A stretch of DNA of 64,000 bases, taken from contig JAUNDP010000007.1 in assembly GCA_030526005.1 (NCBI GenBank), forward strand, positions 1 through 64,000, read 5' to 3'. The stretch is from Eubacteriales bacterium (lineage in GTDB: Bacteria > Bacillota > Clostridia > Lachnospirales > Lachnospiraceae). Shown piece after piece: positions 24,667 through 32,905 of this stretch (positions are counted from its first letter, which is position 1; each line of letters starts with the position of its first letter). Under the pieces are notes generated by a model. That model searched no databases. It was given only the letters and a program-made list of their open reading frames with translations, and had not been told where the DNA came from. The position numbers and the translations under genes are program-made.

Positions 24667-25375
24667 ATCCTACGTTGTAGTTGATCTGGAGACGACAGGG
24701 CTGTCACCTGAAAAAAACAGAATATTGGAGATTGGAGCCGTACGACTGGAGAAGGGAAAAAAGACAGATTTTTTCCAGACTATGGTTCGCTGTCCGGCAG
24801 AAATTCCTGCATTTGTATCTGAGCTGACTGGAATCACAAAAGAGATATGCGAGAGCGGCATGGAAGAAAGAGAAGCATTGGAACAGTTTTTAAGGTTTGC
24901 AGGGGAAGATCCGCTGATCGGTCACAATCTCTTATTCGATTTTAAATTTTTAAAATGGGGATTTGCGAGACACGGGATGGGATTTGAACGCGCAGGGATT
25001 GATACGCTGAAAATTGCAAGAGCGTGTCTTTCGGAGCTGCCCAGCAAAAAACTGGAGTGTCTTTGCAGCAATTATCAGATTCCGCAGGAGAAACACCACC
25101 GTGCACTTGAGGATGCGAGCGCAACAGCAGATTTGTTTTTGCGCATGAAAGAGCAGTTTTTTGAGGCGAACCCCAACTATTTTGAACCTGTTCCGATGAA
25201 TTGCAAAATAAAGAAACAAAGTGCAGCCACAGAATACCAAAAACGCTACTTGATAGATTTGATAAAATATCATAAAATACACATAGATGCCTCAATAGGG
25301 GAGCTGAGTAGAAGCGAGGCATCCAGAATGATTGATCGGATTATTTTACAGTATGGAAGGAAAAAAGGTGAATAA
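24659..25375 (+). CDS. DEDDh 3'-5' exonuclease (DNA polymerase III epsilon-like)
   Basis: 239 residues from the ATG at 24659, which overlaps the nth stop. The four DEDDh signatures are visible: VVDLETTGL, HNLLFDFKF, and HHRALEDASATAD with catalytic His and Asp. A C-terminal extension of about 50 residues after the exonuclease domain is of unknown role. It could act in proofreading or repair outside the replicase, since Firmicute PolC carries its own exonuclease. It is followed immediately by a tiny membrane-peptide gene. Confidence 0.9.
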   Translation: MSESYVVVDLETTGLSPEKNRILEIGAVRLEKGKKTDFFQTMVRCPAEIPAFVSELTGITKEICESGMEEREALEQFLRFAGEDPLIGHNLLFDFKFLKWGFARHGMGFERAGIDTLKIARACLSELPSKKLECLCSNYQIPQEKHHRALEDASATADLFLRMKEQFFEANPNYFEPVPMNCKIKKQSAATEYQKRYLIDLIKYHKIHIDASIGELSRSEASRMIDRIILQYGRKKGE

Positions 25376-25377
25376 TT

Positions 25378-25491
25378 ATGATGAAATTAAACACAAAGAA
25401 AAAGAAAATGGCAGCGGCAGTAATGTGCGGAGTTTTGGTAGTAGTAATGGTAGTTCCGATGATACTGAGCGCTGTTATGAGTTTTATGTAA
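25378..25491 (+). CDS. small membrane peptide (37 residues)
   Basis: An intact 37-codon frame beginning two bases after the exonuclease stop, with AAGGTGA 6-9 bases before the paired ATG codons. The peptide is a basic start (KLNTKKKK) followed by one hydrophobic segment rich in Val and Met. It is too short for routine gene callers. It sits tightly between the exonuclease and the VanW gene, so it is in that operon; its function is unknown. Confidence 0.65.
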   Translation: MMKLNTKKKKMAAAVMCGVLVVVMVVPMILSAVMSFM

Positions 25492-25518
25492 ATGGAAAAG
25501 TAAGAGGAGTATAAAAAT

Positions 25519-27159
25519 ATGAAAGTAAAGAAGTTACTGTTTACCGTGTTGACAGTGGGAATGGTTTCTAACTTTTGGATCAATGCACAGGCACAAGGCA
25601 GTAATACGATTCAGCAGGGAATCAGTATCGGCGGCATCGATGTGTCAGGCATGACAGAGGAGGACGCAAAAGCAGCAGTAGATTCAAAAGTCGAAGCCAT
25701 GAAAGCAGATGTAATCACTGTAAAAATCGGTTCCAAGGAGACGCAGGCTACAGCTGAGGAGTTGGGAATTGTATGGAGCAACACCGATGTGGTGGATGAT
25801 GCGGCTTTGCTTGGAATGAAAGGAAACCTGATTCAGCGTTATAAAGATAAAAAGGATCTGGAAAAGGAACCGTACAATTTTGAGCTGGAATTTTCAGCAG
25901 ACAAAAGTAAGATACAGTCATTTATTGAAAATAAGTGTACAGAGTTTGAGACAGAGAGAGTAGATGCCACGATTGAAGACGACGGATATGGCGGATTTAA
26001 TATCATCGAAGGTGTGGCAGGAACGAAAATCAATGTGGAAGAGTCTGTAAAAGCTGTTTTGAATTATATAGAAAATGAATGGCAGGGAGGAAGCGGTACC
26101 GTTTCACTTATTGTGGAAGAAGACGCGCCGCAGGGAAGCACAGAAGAGTTAAGCCAGATTCAGGATTGTCTGGGATCTGCTACAACCTATTATACAGTGG
26201 GCGACCGCGGAAAGAATGTTGAAATTGGAACACAGAAGCTTTCTGGCTATCTGCTGTATCCGGGAGAAGAATTTTCCGTGACAGAGCATCTTGTTCCATT
26301 CACACCGGAAAACGGATACAATCTGGCGCCGGAGTACAGCGGAGCCCGTGTCGTAAATGGATATGGCGGAGGAATTTGTCAGGTTTCCACGACATTATAC
26401 AATGCTCTTCTGGAGGCAGAGCTTGAGATTGTGGAGCGCCATAATCATACATACAGCGTCAGCTATGTAGATGCTTCCATGGATGCGGCGATTGCAGAAG
26501 ATGTGATGGATTTGAGATTTAAAAATAATTATGACACACCGATTTTTATCTCAGGAAATGCGTATGGCGGTACGGTTTCTTTCTATATCTATGGAAAAGA
26601 AACGAGATCTCCAGACAGAACCGTCACCTATTACAGTACAGTGGAAAGTTATACGGAACCGGAGGGAACCGTATTATCTGCCAAACCAGATGCAGCTGTG
26701 GGATATCTGACTCAGACCCAGTATGCGCAGAAAGGAATGACGGCGACACTCTGGAAATCTGTGACAGAAAATGGCGAGACGACAGAGACGCAGGTAAATA
26801 CAAGTTATTATCAGCCGATGAAAAACGGATATGAGGTAGGAGTTCTTCTTCCAGACGGATCGACATCTTCAGCAATGTATGCAGCGATTGCGAGCGGAGA
26901 TTTAAGTCAGGTCCAGAGCGTGATCGCAGGAGGAGCGTACGGAGGAACAACGCCGCAGACCGAGGCATGGCAGCCAGAGACATCACAGTCAGAGACGTGG
27001 CAGACGGAAACATGGCAGAGCGAAACGTATCAGACAGAAGCATGGCAGACGGAGACATGGCAGAATGAAACATATCAGACAGATCCTCCCGAGACGGAGG
27101 CTCCGGTTGTGACGGACCCGGAAACAATGCCAGAGTCTGACTCGCAGCCGGAATCCTGA
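25519..27159 (+). CDS. exported VanW-domain protein with repeat tail
   Basis: 546 residues: signal peptide (about 1-26, cut near AQA), a peptidoglycan-binding-like region (PF12229 type, about 40-200), the VanW domain (about 225-345, with the conserved block VNGYGGGICQVSTTLYNALL), a beta-rich part to about 470, then a tail with eight pentapeptide repeats of the form xE(T/A)(W/Y/S)Q and a Pro/Glu/Thr-rich end. VanW domains occur in glycopeptide-resistance clusters and in many surface proteins, but their activity is not defined; there is no van cluster here. GAGGAG is 8 bases before the ATG. No sortase motif is seen. Confidence 0.9.
   Translation: MKVKKLLFTVLTVGMVSNFWINAQAQGSNTIQQGISIGGIDVSGMTEEDAKAAVDSKVEAMKADVITVKIGSKETQATAEELGIVWSNTDVVDDAALLGMKGNLIQRYKDKKDLEKEPYNFELEFSADKSKIQSFIENKCTEFETERVDATIEDDGYGGFNIIEGVAGTKINVEESVKAVLNYIENEWQGGSGTVSLIVEEDAPQGSTEELSQIQDCLGSATTYYTVGDRGKNVEIGTQKLSGYLLYPGEEFSVTEHLVPFTPENGYNLAPEYSGARVVNGYGGGICQVSTTLYNALLEAELEIVERHNHTYSVSYVDASMDAAIAEDVMDLRFKNNYDTPIFISGNAYGGTVSFYIYGKETRSPDRTVTYYSTVESYTEPEGTVLSAKPDAAVGYLTQTQYAQKGMTATLWKSVTENGETTETQVNTSYYQPMKNGYEVGVLLPDGSTSSAMYAAIASGDLSQVQSVIAGGAYGGTTPQTEAWQPETSQSETWQTETWQSETYQTEAWQTETWQNETYQTDPPETEAPVVTDPETMPESDSQPES
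26959..27078 (+). repeat. eight 15-bp coding repeats in the VanW gene
   Basis: 120 bases encode eight consecutive pentapeptides (TEAWQ, PETSQ, SETWQ, TETWQ, SETYQ, TEAWQ, TETWQ, NETYQ). The DNA units are similar enough for slippage to change copy number. Confidence 0.9.
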
Positions 27160-27186
27160 AACAGATAAGAATAAAAAAGGAGAAAG

Positions 27187-27220
27187 AAGGAAACTTGATG
27201 GGACGATGCAGGTTTCCTTT
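27187..27220 (+). terminator. terminator after the VanW gene
   Basis: AAGGAAAC and GTTTCCTT form a stem around about 17 bases and a T-rich tail follows. Confidence 0.75.
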
Positions 27221-27397
27221 TTCTTTTTCAACGATTTCTTTATGCTGAAAGTCGTGTGTATTGGAAGTTTATAAAAAACAGACTGGCTGTCATTCCTATT
27301 TGACTTTAACGGAATGGTGTATTAAAATAGAAAGCAATATTTCAGGAAAAATACGCAGTCTTTTTCAGATAATAAAAAAGATAGAGAGTGAAAAAAG

Positions 27398-28393
27398 ATG
27401 AAGACAGGAAAAGTATCAGAGATGGTGATGAAACATTCCATCTTAAAACAACTTGGCGCACATAGGGAGGAAGTAATGGCAGGACCGGGCATCGGACAGG
27501 ATTTTGCATTGATACAGGGAAAAGAATGGATGAGCGGCGCATCAGCCATACAAGTCTGTTACCGGAGAGAAGATGCTGCATTTGCAGTCGTGCGGGCGCT
27601 CAACAATCTATTCTGCAGCGGAAGCACAGCAGTGGGCATTTTTTGTATGGCGCTTCTGCCGCCTGCCATGGACCATGAAGAATGGAATCAGATGATGGAA
27701 GCGGTTCATAAAATATGTCAGAGCCGTGGAATAGCCATTTTGGGCGGTCACACAGAGACAACGGGAGCAGTCAGCGCGCCGATCGTGACAGTGACTGGAA
27801 TCGGTTATGCAAAGCAGAAGAAAGAAGTATGGGAAGGAAAGCTGAAAGACGGACACGATCTTGTGATGACGAAGTGGATTGGACTGGAGGGAACGGCGCT
27901 TCTGGCTGTTCACAGAGAAAAAGAGCTTTTAGAGAGATATCCGTATGCCCTGATTAAAGAGGCGCAGGAATTTACAAAATATCTGACTGTGGAGGATGAG
28001 GCACGAGCGGCTATCCACTTCGGCGCTGTTGCTCTGCACGATGTGAGCCAGGGAGGAATCCTCACAGCTCTCTGGGAGATGGCGGAGCGTTCAGGAACAG
28101 GGCTGGAAGTGGACTTAAAACAGATTGCGGTCAGACAGGAGACAGTGGAGATCAGTGAATATGCGGGCGCTAATCCGTATAGTATGCCGTCGGCGGGATC
28201 TCTTTTGATTGGTACGGAAAATGGATATGGTCTTGTGAGAGAACTGGAAAGATTGCAGATGAAAGCATCTGTGATCGGAAAAGTGACAGATAAAAAAGAA
28301 AGAATCATTCGCAACGGAGAAGATATCCGTTTCCTGGACCGCCCGAAACCGGAAAACTTTGAACAATTTTTGAAAAAGGAAGTAGAATTATGA
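27398..28393 (+). CDS. AIR-synthase-related protein (PurM/HypE-like)
   Basis: 331 residues with the two-domain AIR-synthase fold shared by PurM, HypE, ThiL and SelD: the N-terminal domain (about 1-135, with GGHTETTGAV) and C-terminal domain (about 150-320, with HDVSQGGILTALWEMAERSGTG). It lacks the C-terminal cysteine that HypE uses, and no hydrogenase maturation genes are nearby, so its substrate is unknown. Its stop overlaps the start of the Lrp-type regulator. The four genes from here to trmL form one run. Confidence 0.8.
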   Translation: MKTGKVSEMVMKHSILKQLGAHREEVMAGPGIGQDFALIQGKEWMSGASAIQVCYRREDAAFAVVRALNNLFCSGSTAVGIFCMALLPPAMDHEEWNQMMEAVHKICQSRGIAILGGHTETTGAVSAPIVTVTGIGYAKQKKEVWEGKLKDGHDLVMTKWIGLEGTALLAVHREKELLERYPYALIKEAQEFTKYLTVEDEARAAIHFGAVALHDVSQGGILTALWEMAERSGTGLEVDLKQIAVRQETVEISEYAGANPYSMPSAGSLLIGTENGYGLVRELERLQMKASVIGKVTDKKERIIRNGEDIRFLDRPKPENFEQFLKKEVEL

Positions 28394-28875
28394 TGCGAGA
28401 ACAGATTTTAACATTTTTAGAGAGAAACAGCAGAATTGATTTGAAAGAGCTTGCAATTTTACTCGGATCCGATGAGACAGTAATTGCAAATGAAATACAG
28501 AAGATGGAAAAAGAAGGGATTATCTGTGGGTACCATACGCTGATCGACTGGGATAAGACATCTTCTGATAAAGTAACGGCGCTGATTGAAGTGCGCGTGA
28601 CGCCGCAGAGAGGACAGGGATTTGATTCTATCGCAGAGAGAATCTATAATTATCCGGAGGTACAGTCGGTGTATCTGATTTCAGGAGGATACGATCTGCT
28701 TGTCATTCTGGAGGGAAAGACGCTGAAAGAAGTATCCGGATTTGTATCGGACAAACTTTCCACGCTGGAGAGCGTTCTCAGCACAGCCACACACTTTATC
28801 CTGAAAAAATATAAAGATGATGGAATCATTCTCTCCAAGAAAAACAAAGATGAAAGGATGCTGGTGACACCGTGA
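28390..28875 (+). CDS. Lrp/AsnC-family transcriptional regulator
   Basis: 161 residues: N-terminal helix-turn-helix (about 5-55, LLGSDETVIANEIQKMEKEGII) and C-terminal RAM ligand-binding domain (about 65-145, VYLISGGYDLLVILEG). Such regulators respond to amino acids. It overlaps the upstream gene by ATGATG/TGA and the downstream aminotransferase by GTGA, so it is translationally coupled to both, which suggests it responds to that enzyme's substrate or product. Confidence 0.9.
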   Translation: MMREQILTFLERNSRIDLKELAILLGSDETVIANEIQKMEKEGIICGYHTLIDWDKTSSDKVTALIEVRVTPQRGQGFDSIAERIYNYPEVQSVYLISGGYDLLVILEGKTLKEVSGFVSDKLSTLESVLSTATHFILKKYKDDGIILSKKNKDERMLVTP

Positions 28876-30062
28876 GAAATCCAATCGCAGAAAAAGTAGT
28901 GGGCATTGCCCCGTCTGGAATCCGAAAATTTTTTGATATTGTCAGTGAAATGGATGACGTTGTATCCCTGGGCGTTGGAGAACCGGATTTTGACACGCCA
29001 TGGCACATCCGTGATGAGGGAATTTATTCACTGGAAAAGGGACGTACTTTCTATACGTCAAATGCAGGACTGAAAGAGCTCAGAGAAGAAATCAGTCTTT
29101 ATCTGAAGAGAAGATGTAATATTTCCTACGATGCGGCGAAAGAAGTGCTGATCACAGTGGGAGGCAGCGAGGCGATTGATCTTGCCATGCGCGCGATGCT
29201 GGACCCAGGGGATGAGGTATTGATTCCGCAGCCTTGTTTCGTATCCTATCTGCCGTGCGCCATTCTGGCAGGCGGCGTGCCGGTGACGATCAGTCTGAAA
29301 GAAGAAAATCAGTTCCGACTGACGAAACAGGAGCTGTTAGATGCGATCACAGACAAGACAAAAATCCTTGTTCTTCCGTTCCCGAACAATCCAACGGGAG
29401 CGATTATGACAAGAAAAGATCTGGAAGAAATCGCAGAAGTTGTGATCGAAAAAGATATTTTTGTGCTGTCAGATGAAATTTACTCGGAGCTGACATATGA
29501 CAATGAGCACGTCTCGATTGCAAGTCTTCCGGGAATGAAGGAGCGCACCATCACCATGAATGGATTTTCAAAAGCATATGCAATGACGGGATGGCGTCTT
29601 GGATATGCGTGCGGACCACAGGAGATCATCGCGCAGATGACAAAAATTCATCAGTTCGCAATCATGTGTGCGCCGACAAACAGCCAGTATGCCGCTGTGG
29701 AGGCGCTGCGCCACGGAGACGAAGACGTCAAGACAATGAGAGAGGCATATAATTGCCGGAGGCGGTATCTGATGCACGCCTTTGAGGAGATGGGACTGAA
29801 ATGTTTTGAGCCCTTTGGCGCTTTTTATGTATTTCCGTGCATCAAAGAATTTGGTATGACATCGGAGGAATTTGCGACAAGACTTTTGGAAGAAGAGAGA
29901 GTTGCTGTTGTGCCGGGAAGCGCATTTGGAGAGTGCGGCGAAGGATTTTTGCGCATCTCATACGCATATTCTCTGGAAGATCTGAAAGTCGCACTTGGAA
30001 GACTTGGGAAATTTATCCGCAGATTAAAAGAAAATCAGCACCGTGCAAAGGAAGAAAAATAA
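28872..30062 (+). CDS. PLP-dependent aminotransferase, class I/II
   Basis: 396 residues starting at a GTG that overlaps the regulator's stop. Fold-type I features: PNNPTGAIM, SDEIYSEL, and the PLP lysine in NGFSKAYAMTGWRLGYA, plus the C-terminal arginine region GFLRISYAYSLEDL. It belongs with the aspartate/aromatic aminotransferase group (AspC/PatA-like). The amino-acid specificity cannot be assigned. The genetic coupling to an Lrp-type regulator suggests substrate-responsive control. Confidence 0.9.
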   Translation: MRNPIAEKVVGIAPSGIRKFFDIVSEMDDVVSLGVGEPDFDTPWHIRDEGIYSLEKGRTFYTSNAGLKELREEISLYLKRRCNISYDAAKEVLITVGGSEAIDLAMRAMLDPGDEVLIPQPCFVSYLPCAILAGGVPVTISLKEENQFRLTKQELLDAITDKTKILVLPFPNNPTGAIMTRKDLEEIAEVVIEKDIFVLSDEIYSELTYDNEHVSIASLPGMKERTITMNGFSKAYAMTGWRLGYACGPQEIIAQMTKIHQFAIMCAPTNSQYAAVEALRHGDEDVKTMREAYNCRRRYLMHAFEEMGLKCFEPFGAFYVFPCIKEFGMTSEEFATRLLEEERVAVVPGSAFGECGEGFLRISYAYSLEDLKVALGRLGKFIRRLKENQHRAKEEK

Positions 30063-30064
30063 AA

Positions 30065-30571
30065 ATGGCAGAATTAAACATCGTTTTATTTGAGCCGGAA
30101 ATTCCGGCAAATACAGGAAATATTGGAAGAACGTGCGTAGCGACAGGCACGAAACTGCACTTGATCGAACCGCTTGGATTTCATCTGACAGAGAAGGCAT
30201 TAAAGCGCGCCGGCATGGATTACTGGAAAGATCTGGACGTCACGACGTATATTAATTTTGAAGACTTTTTGCAGAAAAATCCGGGAGCTAAAATTTATAT
30301 GGCCACGACAAAGGCGCCTCATGTCTATACTGATGTAAAGTATGAACCAGATTGCTTTATCATGTTTGGAAAAGAGAGCGCGGGGATTCCAGAAGAGATT
30401 TTGTTGGAACACCAGGATACTGCAATTCGCATCCCTATGATCGGAGATATCCGTTCCTTAAATCTGGGAAATTCTGTGGCGATTGTTCTGTATGAAGCAT
30501 TGCGGCAAAATAATTTTGATCATATGCGTCTGGAGGGAAAACTGACAAAATATGACTGGAGAGAAGAATAA
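30065..30571 (+). CDS. trmL: tRNA (cytidine(34)-2'-O)-methyltransferase
   Basis: SPOUT-class enzyme that 2'-O-methylates the wobble base of leucine tRNAs. 168 residues from the ATG at 30065 (AAGGAAG about 12 bases upstream); an upstream extension overlapping the aminotransferase gene is not supported. Motifs: FEPEIPANTGNIGRTC, FGKESAGIPEE and RSLNLGNSVAIVLYE (the trefoil-knot cofactor site). It begins two bases after the aminotransferase stop and is the last gene of the run; a terminator follows. Confidence 0.93.
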   Translation: MAELNIVLFEPEIPANTGNIGRTCVATGTKLHLIEPLGFHLTEKALKRAGMDYWKDLDVTTYINFEDFLQKNPGAKIYMATTKAPHVYTDVKYEPDCFIMFGKESAGIPEEILLEHQDTAIRIPMIGDIRSLNLGNSVAIVLYEALRQNNFDHMRLEGKLTKYDWREE

Positions 30572-30625
30572 ATCTCTCATGATAAAGCTGCAAGTATTCT
30601 CGACTTGTTTATAGAAATAGAAAAA

Positions 30626-30673
30626 GAAAGCGCCTCAAGACAGAGAAAAGTGGATCTGCAAAGAGGCGCTTTC
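30626..30673. terminator. bidirectional terminator after trmL
   Basis: GAAAGCGCCTC/GAGGCGCTTTC, an 11-base perfect stem with A-rich and T-rich flanks, between converging transcripts. Confidence 0.88.
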
Positions 30674-30674
30674 T

Positions 30675-32099
30675 TTAAGATGATTTCGGATGCACACCCT
30701 GAAGAGAGAATGTAAATTCTGTTCCGACATTCGGTGTGCTGATCACATCGATATATTCCCCATGACTTTGAATAATTTCTTTTGTGATTGCCAGCCCCAG
30801 CCCCGTTCCTTTTTTATCCTTTCCACGGGAAGGGTCTGTTTTATAAAAACGAGTCCAGATTTTAGAGAGATTTTCGCTTGCAATTCCCTCGCCATGATCT
30901 TTCACAGAGACGAAGACTTTGTCATGTACTTCTGTCGTCTCAATCCGTATGGAAGAGTCCGCATTGCTGAATTTAATCGCATTGTCGAGAAGATTGTAGA
31001 GGACCTGCTGAATTTTTCCAAGATCGGCTGAGACATACAACGGACCTTGATCGAAGAACAGATCCACTCTCAGATTTTTCTGAAGGCATAGCCCCTCAAA
31101 GGTAGCGACTGTCTGGCGAATGACTTCATTGATATCGAAATCGGACAGTTCCAGAAGGATTTTCTGTTCGTCATATGTGGCTAATGTTAAAAGGCTGTTC
31201 GTGAGTTTGCTTAACCGTTCTGCCTCAGATAATACGATATGCAGATAATGATCCTGAGATTCATATGGGATTGTGCCGTCCAGCATCGCCTCTAAATATC
31301 CTTTGATGGAAGTCAGTGGGGAGCGAAAATCGTGTGAAATATTAGAGATAAATTTTCTCTGATATTCTCCTGACTGATTGATCTCATCGGCAAGATATCT
31401 CAGAGAAGAAGAAAGATCGGAAAATTCGTCCTGCATATCAGAATACAGACGATAATTCAGATTTCCGGAGGCATATTCTCCGGCAGCCTTTGTAATGCGC
31501 GCCAGCGGATGATAAAATTTACGGTAAAATAAGATCACAAGCAGAAAGAAGAGAAGCAGGATGATGGCAAGCGCCAGATAAAGGATATCCATGTTCTCTT
31601 TTTTTTCATGATTTAAATTTTTCAGATCAAAGTGAGCGCAGAAATAACCGCGTGTCGTAAAATTATCTGTGATCGGAGCAACAACGCTTAATGTCTTTTC
31701 ATGGAACATACCAAAAAAATTCCCGATCTGATAATAGCTCGATGCAAACTCAGCCGGGTTGAAATCCGGAATTTTCTGCGCAGATTCGGATGAGGACGGC
31801 GCCGAACTATCAATCAAAATATCGCCGTCGCAGTTTATAAGCCAGAATACGGCAGACTGGTAGGAAGAAAGCGCACAGAGATTATCATAGACATCATCTG
31901 CGGAAACATCCGATTCCATATAGGAACTTCCAACACGTCCCGCCGCCATTCTGGATACTTCAGAATATAATTCTTCTGCCTTTGTCTCGGTCAGCTGTTT
32001 TTCAAAGAGAATGGAACAGACAATCGTGACTGACAGAAAACTCACCAAAGCACATAGAAGATAGGCGGTCAGGAATTTTATAAATGTTCTTTTTTTCAT
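30675..32099 (-). CDS. sensor histidine kinase (HAMP type)
   Basis: 474 residues: membrane helix 1 (about 9-32), an outer sensor domain of about 135 residues, helix 2 (about 171-192), HAMP (about 192-245), phospho-acceptor His256 in FISNISHDFRSPLTS, and an ATPase domain with NLLDNAIKFSN, DHGEGI and GTGLGLAITKEI. Its start overlaps the response regulator's stop (ATGA). The signal is unknown. The two genes form one operon, read after mutS2 on the same strand. Confidence 0.93.
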   Translation of the reverse strand: MKKRTFIKFLTAYLLCALVSFLSVTIVCSILFEKQLTETKAEELYSEVSRMAAGRVGSSYMESDVSADDVYDNLCALSSYQSAVFWLINCDGDILIDSSAPSSSESAQKIPDFNPAEFASSYYQIGNFFGMFHEKTLSVVAPITDNFTTRGYFCAHFDLKNLNHEKKENMDILYLALAIILLLFFLLVILFYRKFYHPLARITKAAGEYASGNLNYRLYSDMQDEFSDLSSSLRYLADEINQSGEYQRKFISNISHDFRSPLTSIKGYLEAMLDGTIPYESQDHYLHIVLSEAERLSKLTNSLLTLATYDEQKILLELSDFDINEVIRQTVATFEGLCLQKNLRVDLFFDQGPLYVSADLGKIQQVLYNLLDNAIKFSNADSSIRIETTEVHDKVFVSVKDHGEGIASENLSKIWTRFYKTDPSRGKDKKGTGLGLAITKEIIQSHGEYIDVISTPNVGTEFTFSLQGVHPKSS

Positions 32100-32800
32100 G
32101 GCTGTTTTACCGAAAATTTGTAGCCAATGCCCCAGACTGTGGCAAGGGACCAGGAGGCATTGTCTTTAATTTTTTCACGAAGCCGTTTTATGTGCACGTC
32201 GACGGTGCGGCTGTCGCCAATATATTCATAGCCCCAGATGTGATCGAGAAGCTGTTCTCTTGTAAATACCTGATTTGGAGAGGAGGCAAGAAAATAGAGA
32301 AGCTCCAGCTCCTTGGGGGGCATTTCTATATTTTTCCCTTTGTAAATGACAGAGTAATTGCTCTGATTTACAATCAGGTCGGGATATTCCACATATTTTC
32401 CGGTTGGCTTTTGTTCCACAGGTTTTTCCTTGTGGTAACGCCGTAATACCGCTTTTACCCGGGCGATTAATTCCTTTGAGTCAAAAGGCTTTACCATGTA
32501 ATCGTCAGCGCCGAGTTCCAGACCCAGCACCTTGTCAAAAATTTCGCCTTTTGCTGAAAGCATAATAATAGGCACAGAAGACGTCTGACGAATTGCCCGA
32601 CATACCTGGTATCCGTCCATACCAGGCAGCATCAGATCAAGAAGGATCAGATTGGGCTGATAAAGTTCAAACTGTTTCAATGCTTCCTCACCATCCAAGA
32701 CAATGTTGGTGTCAAAGCATTCTTTTGTCAGATACAGTGAAATGAGTTCTGCGATATGCGCATCGTCATCCACGATCATAATTTTTTGTCTGCTTACCAT
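32096..32800 (-). CDS. response regulator, OmpR family
   Basis: 234 residues from the ATG at 32800 (AGGAGG eight bases upstream). Receiver domain with Asp55 in LILLDLMLPGMDGYQ and Lys in VKPFDSKEL, then a winged-helix DNA-binding domain (RTVDVHIKRLREKI). Partner of the overlapping kinase gene. The target genes are unknown. Confidence 0.94.
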   Translation of the reverse strand: MVSRQKIMIVDDDAHIAELISLYLTKECFDTNIVLDGEEALKQFELYQPNLILLDLMLPGMDGYQVCRAIRQTSSVPIIMLSAKGEIFDKVLGLELGADDYMVKPFDSKELIARVKAVLRRYHKEKPVEQKPTGKYVEYPDLIVNQSNYSVIYKGKNIEMPPKELELLYFLASSPNQVFTREQLLDHIWGYEYIGDSRTVDVHIKRLREKIKDNASWSLATVWGIGYKFSVKQP

Positions 32801-32905
32801 AACAAAAACCTCCTGAGTTTTAAATATAAAGTAGAAAACAAAAACCTGCTTTGAATAGCGCACCTACATAAAAGTACATGAGTTCAGAAGCATTTTTCAT
32901 AAGAG

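Noticed and set aside
29837-30064. N-terminal extension of TrmL by 76 residues
   Set aside because: The extension overlaps the aminotransferase gene and does not match the family, whose members begin as the protein from 30065 does.
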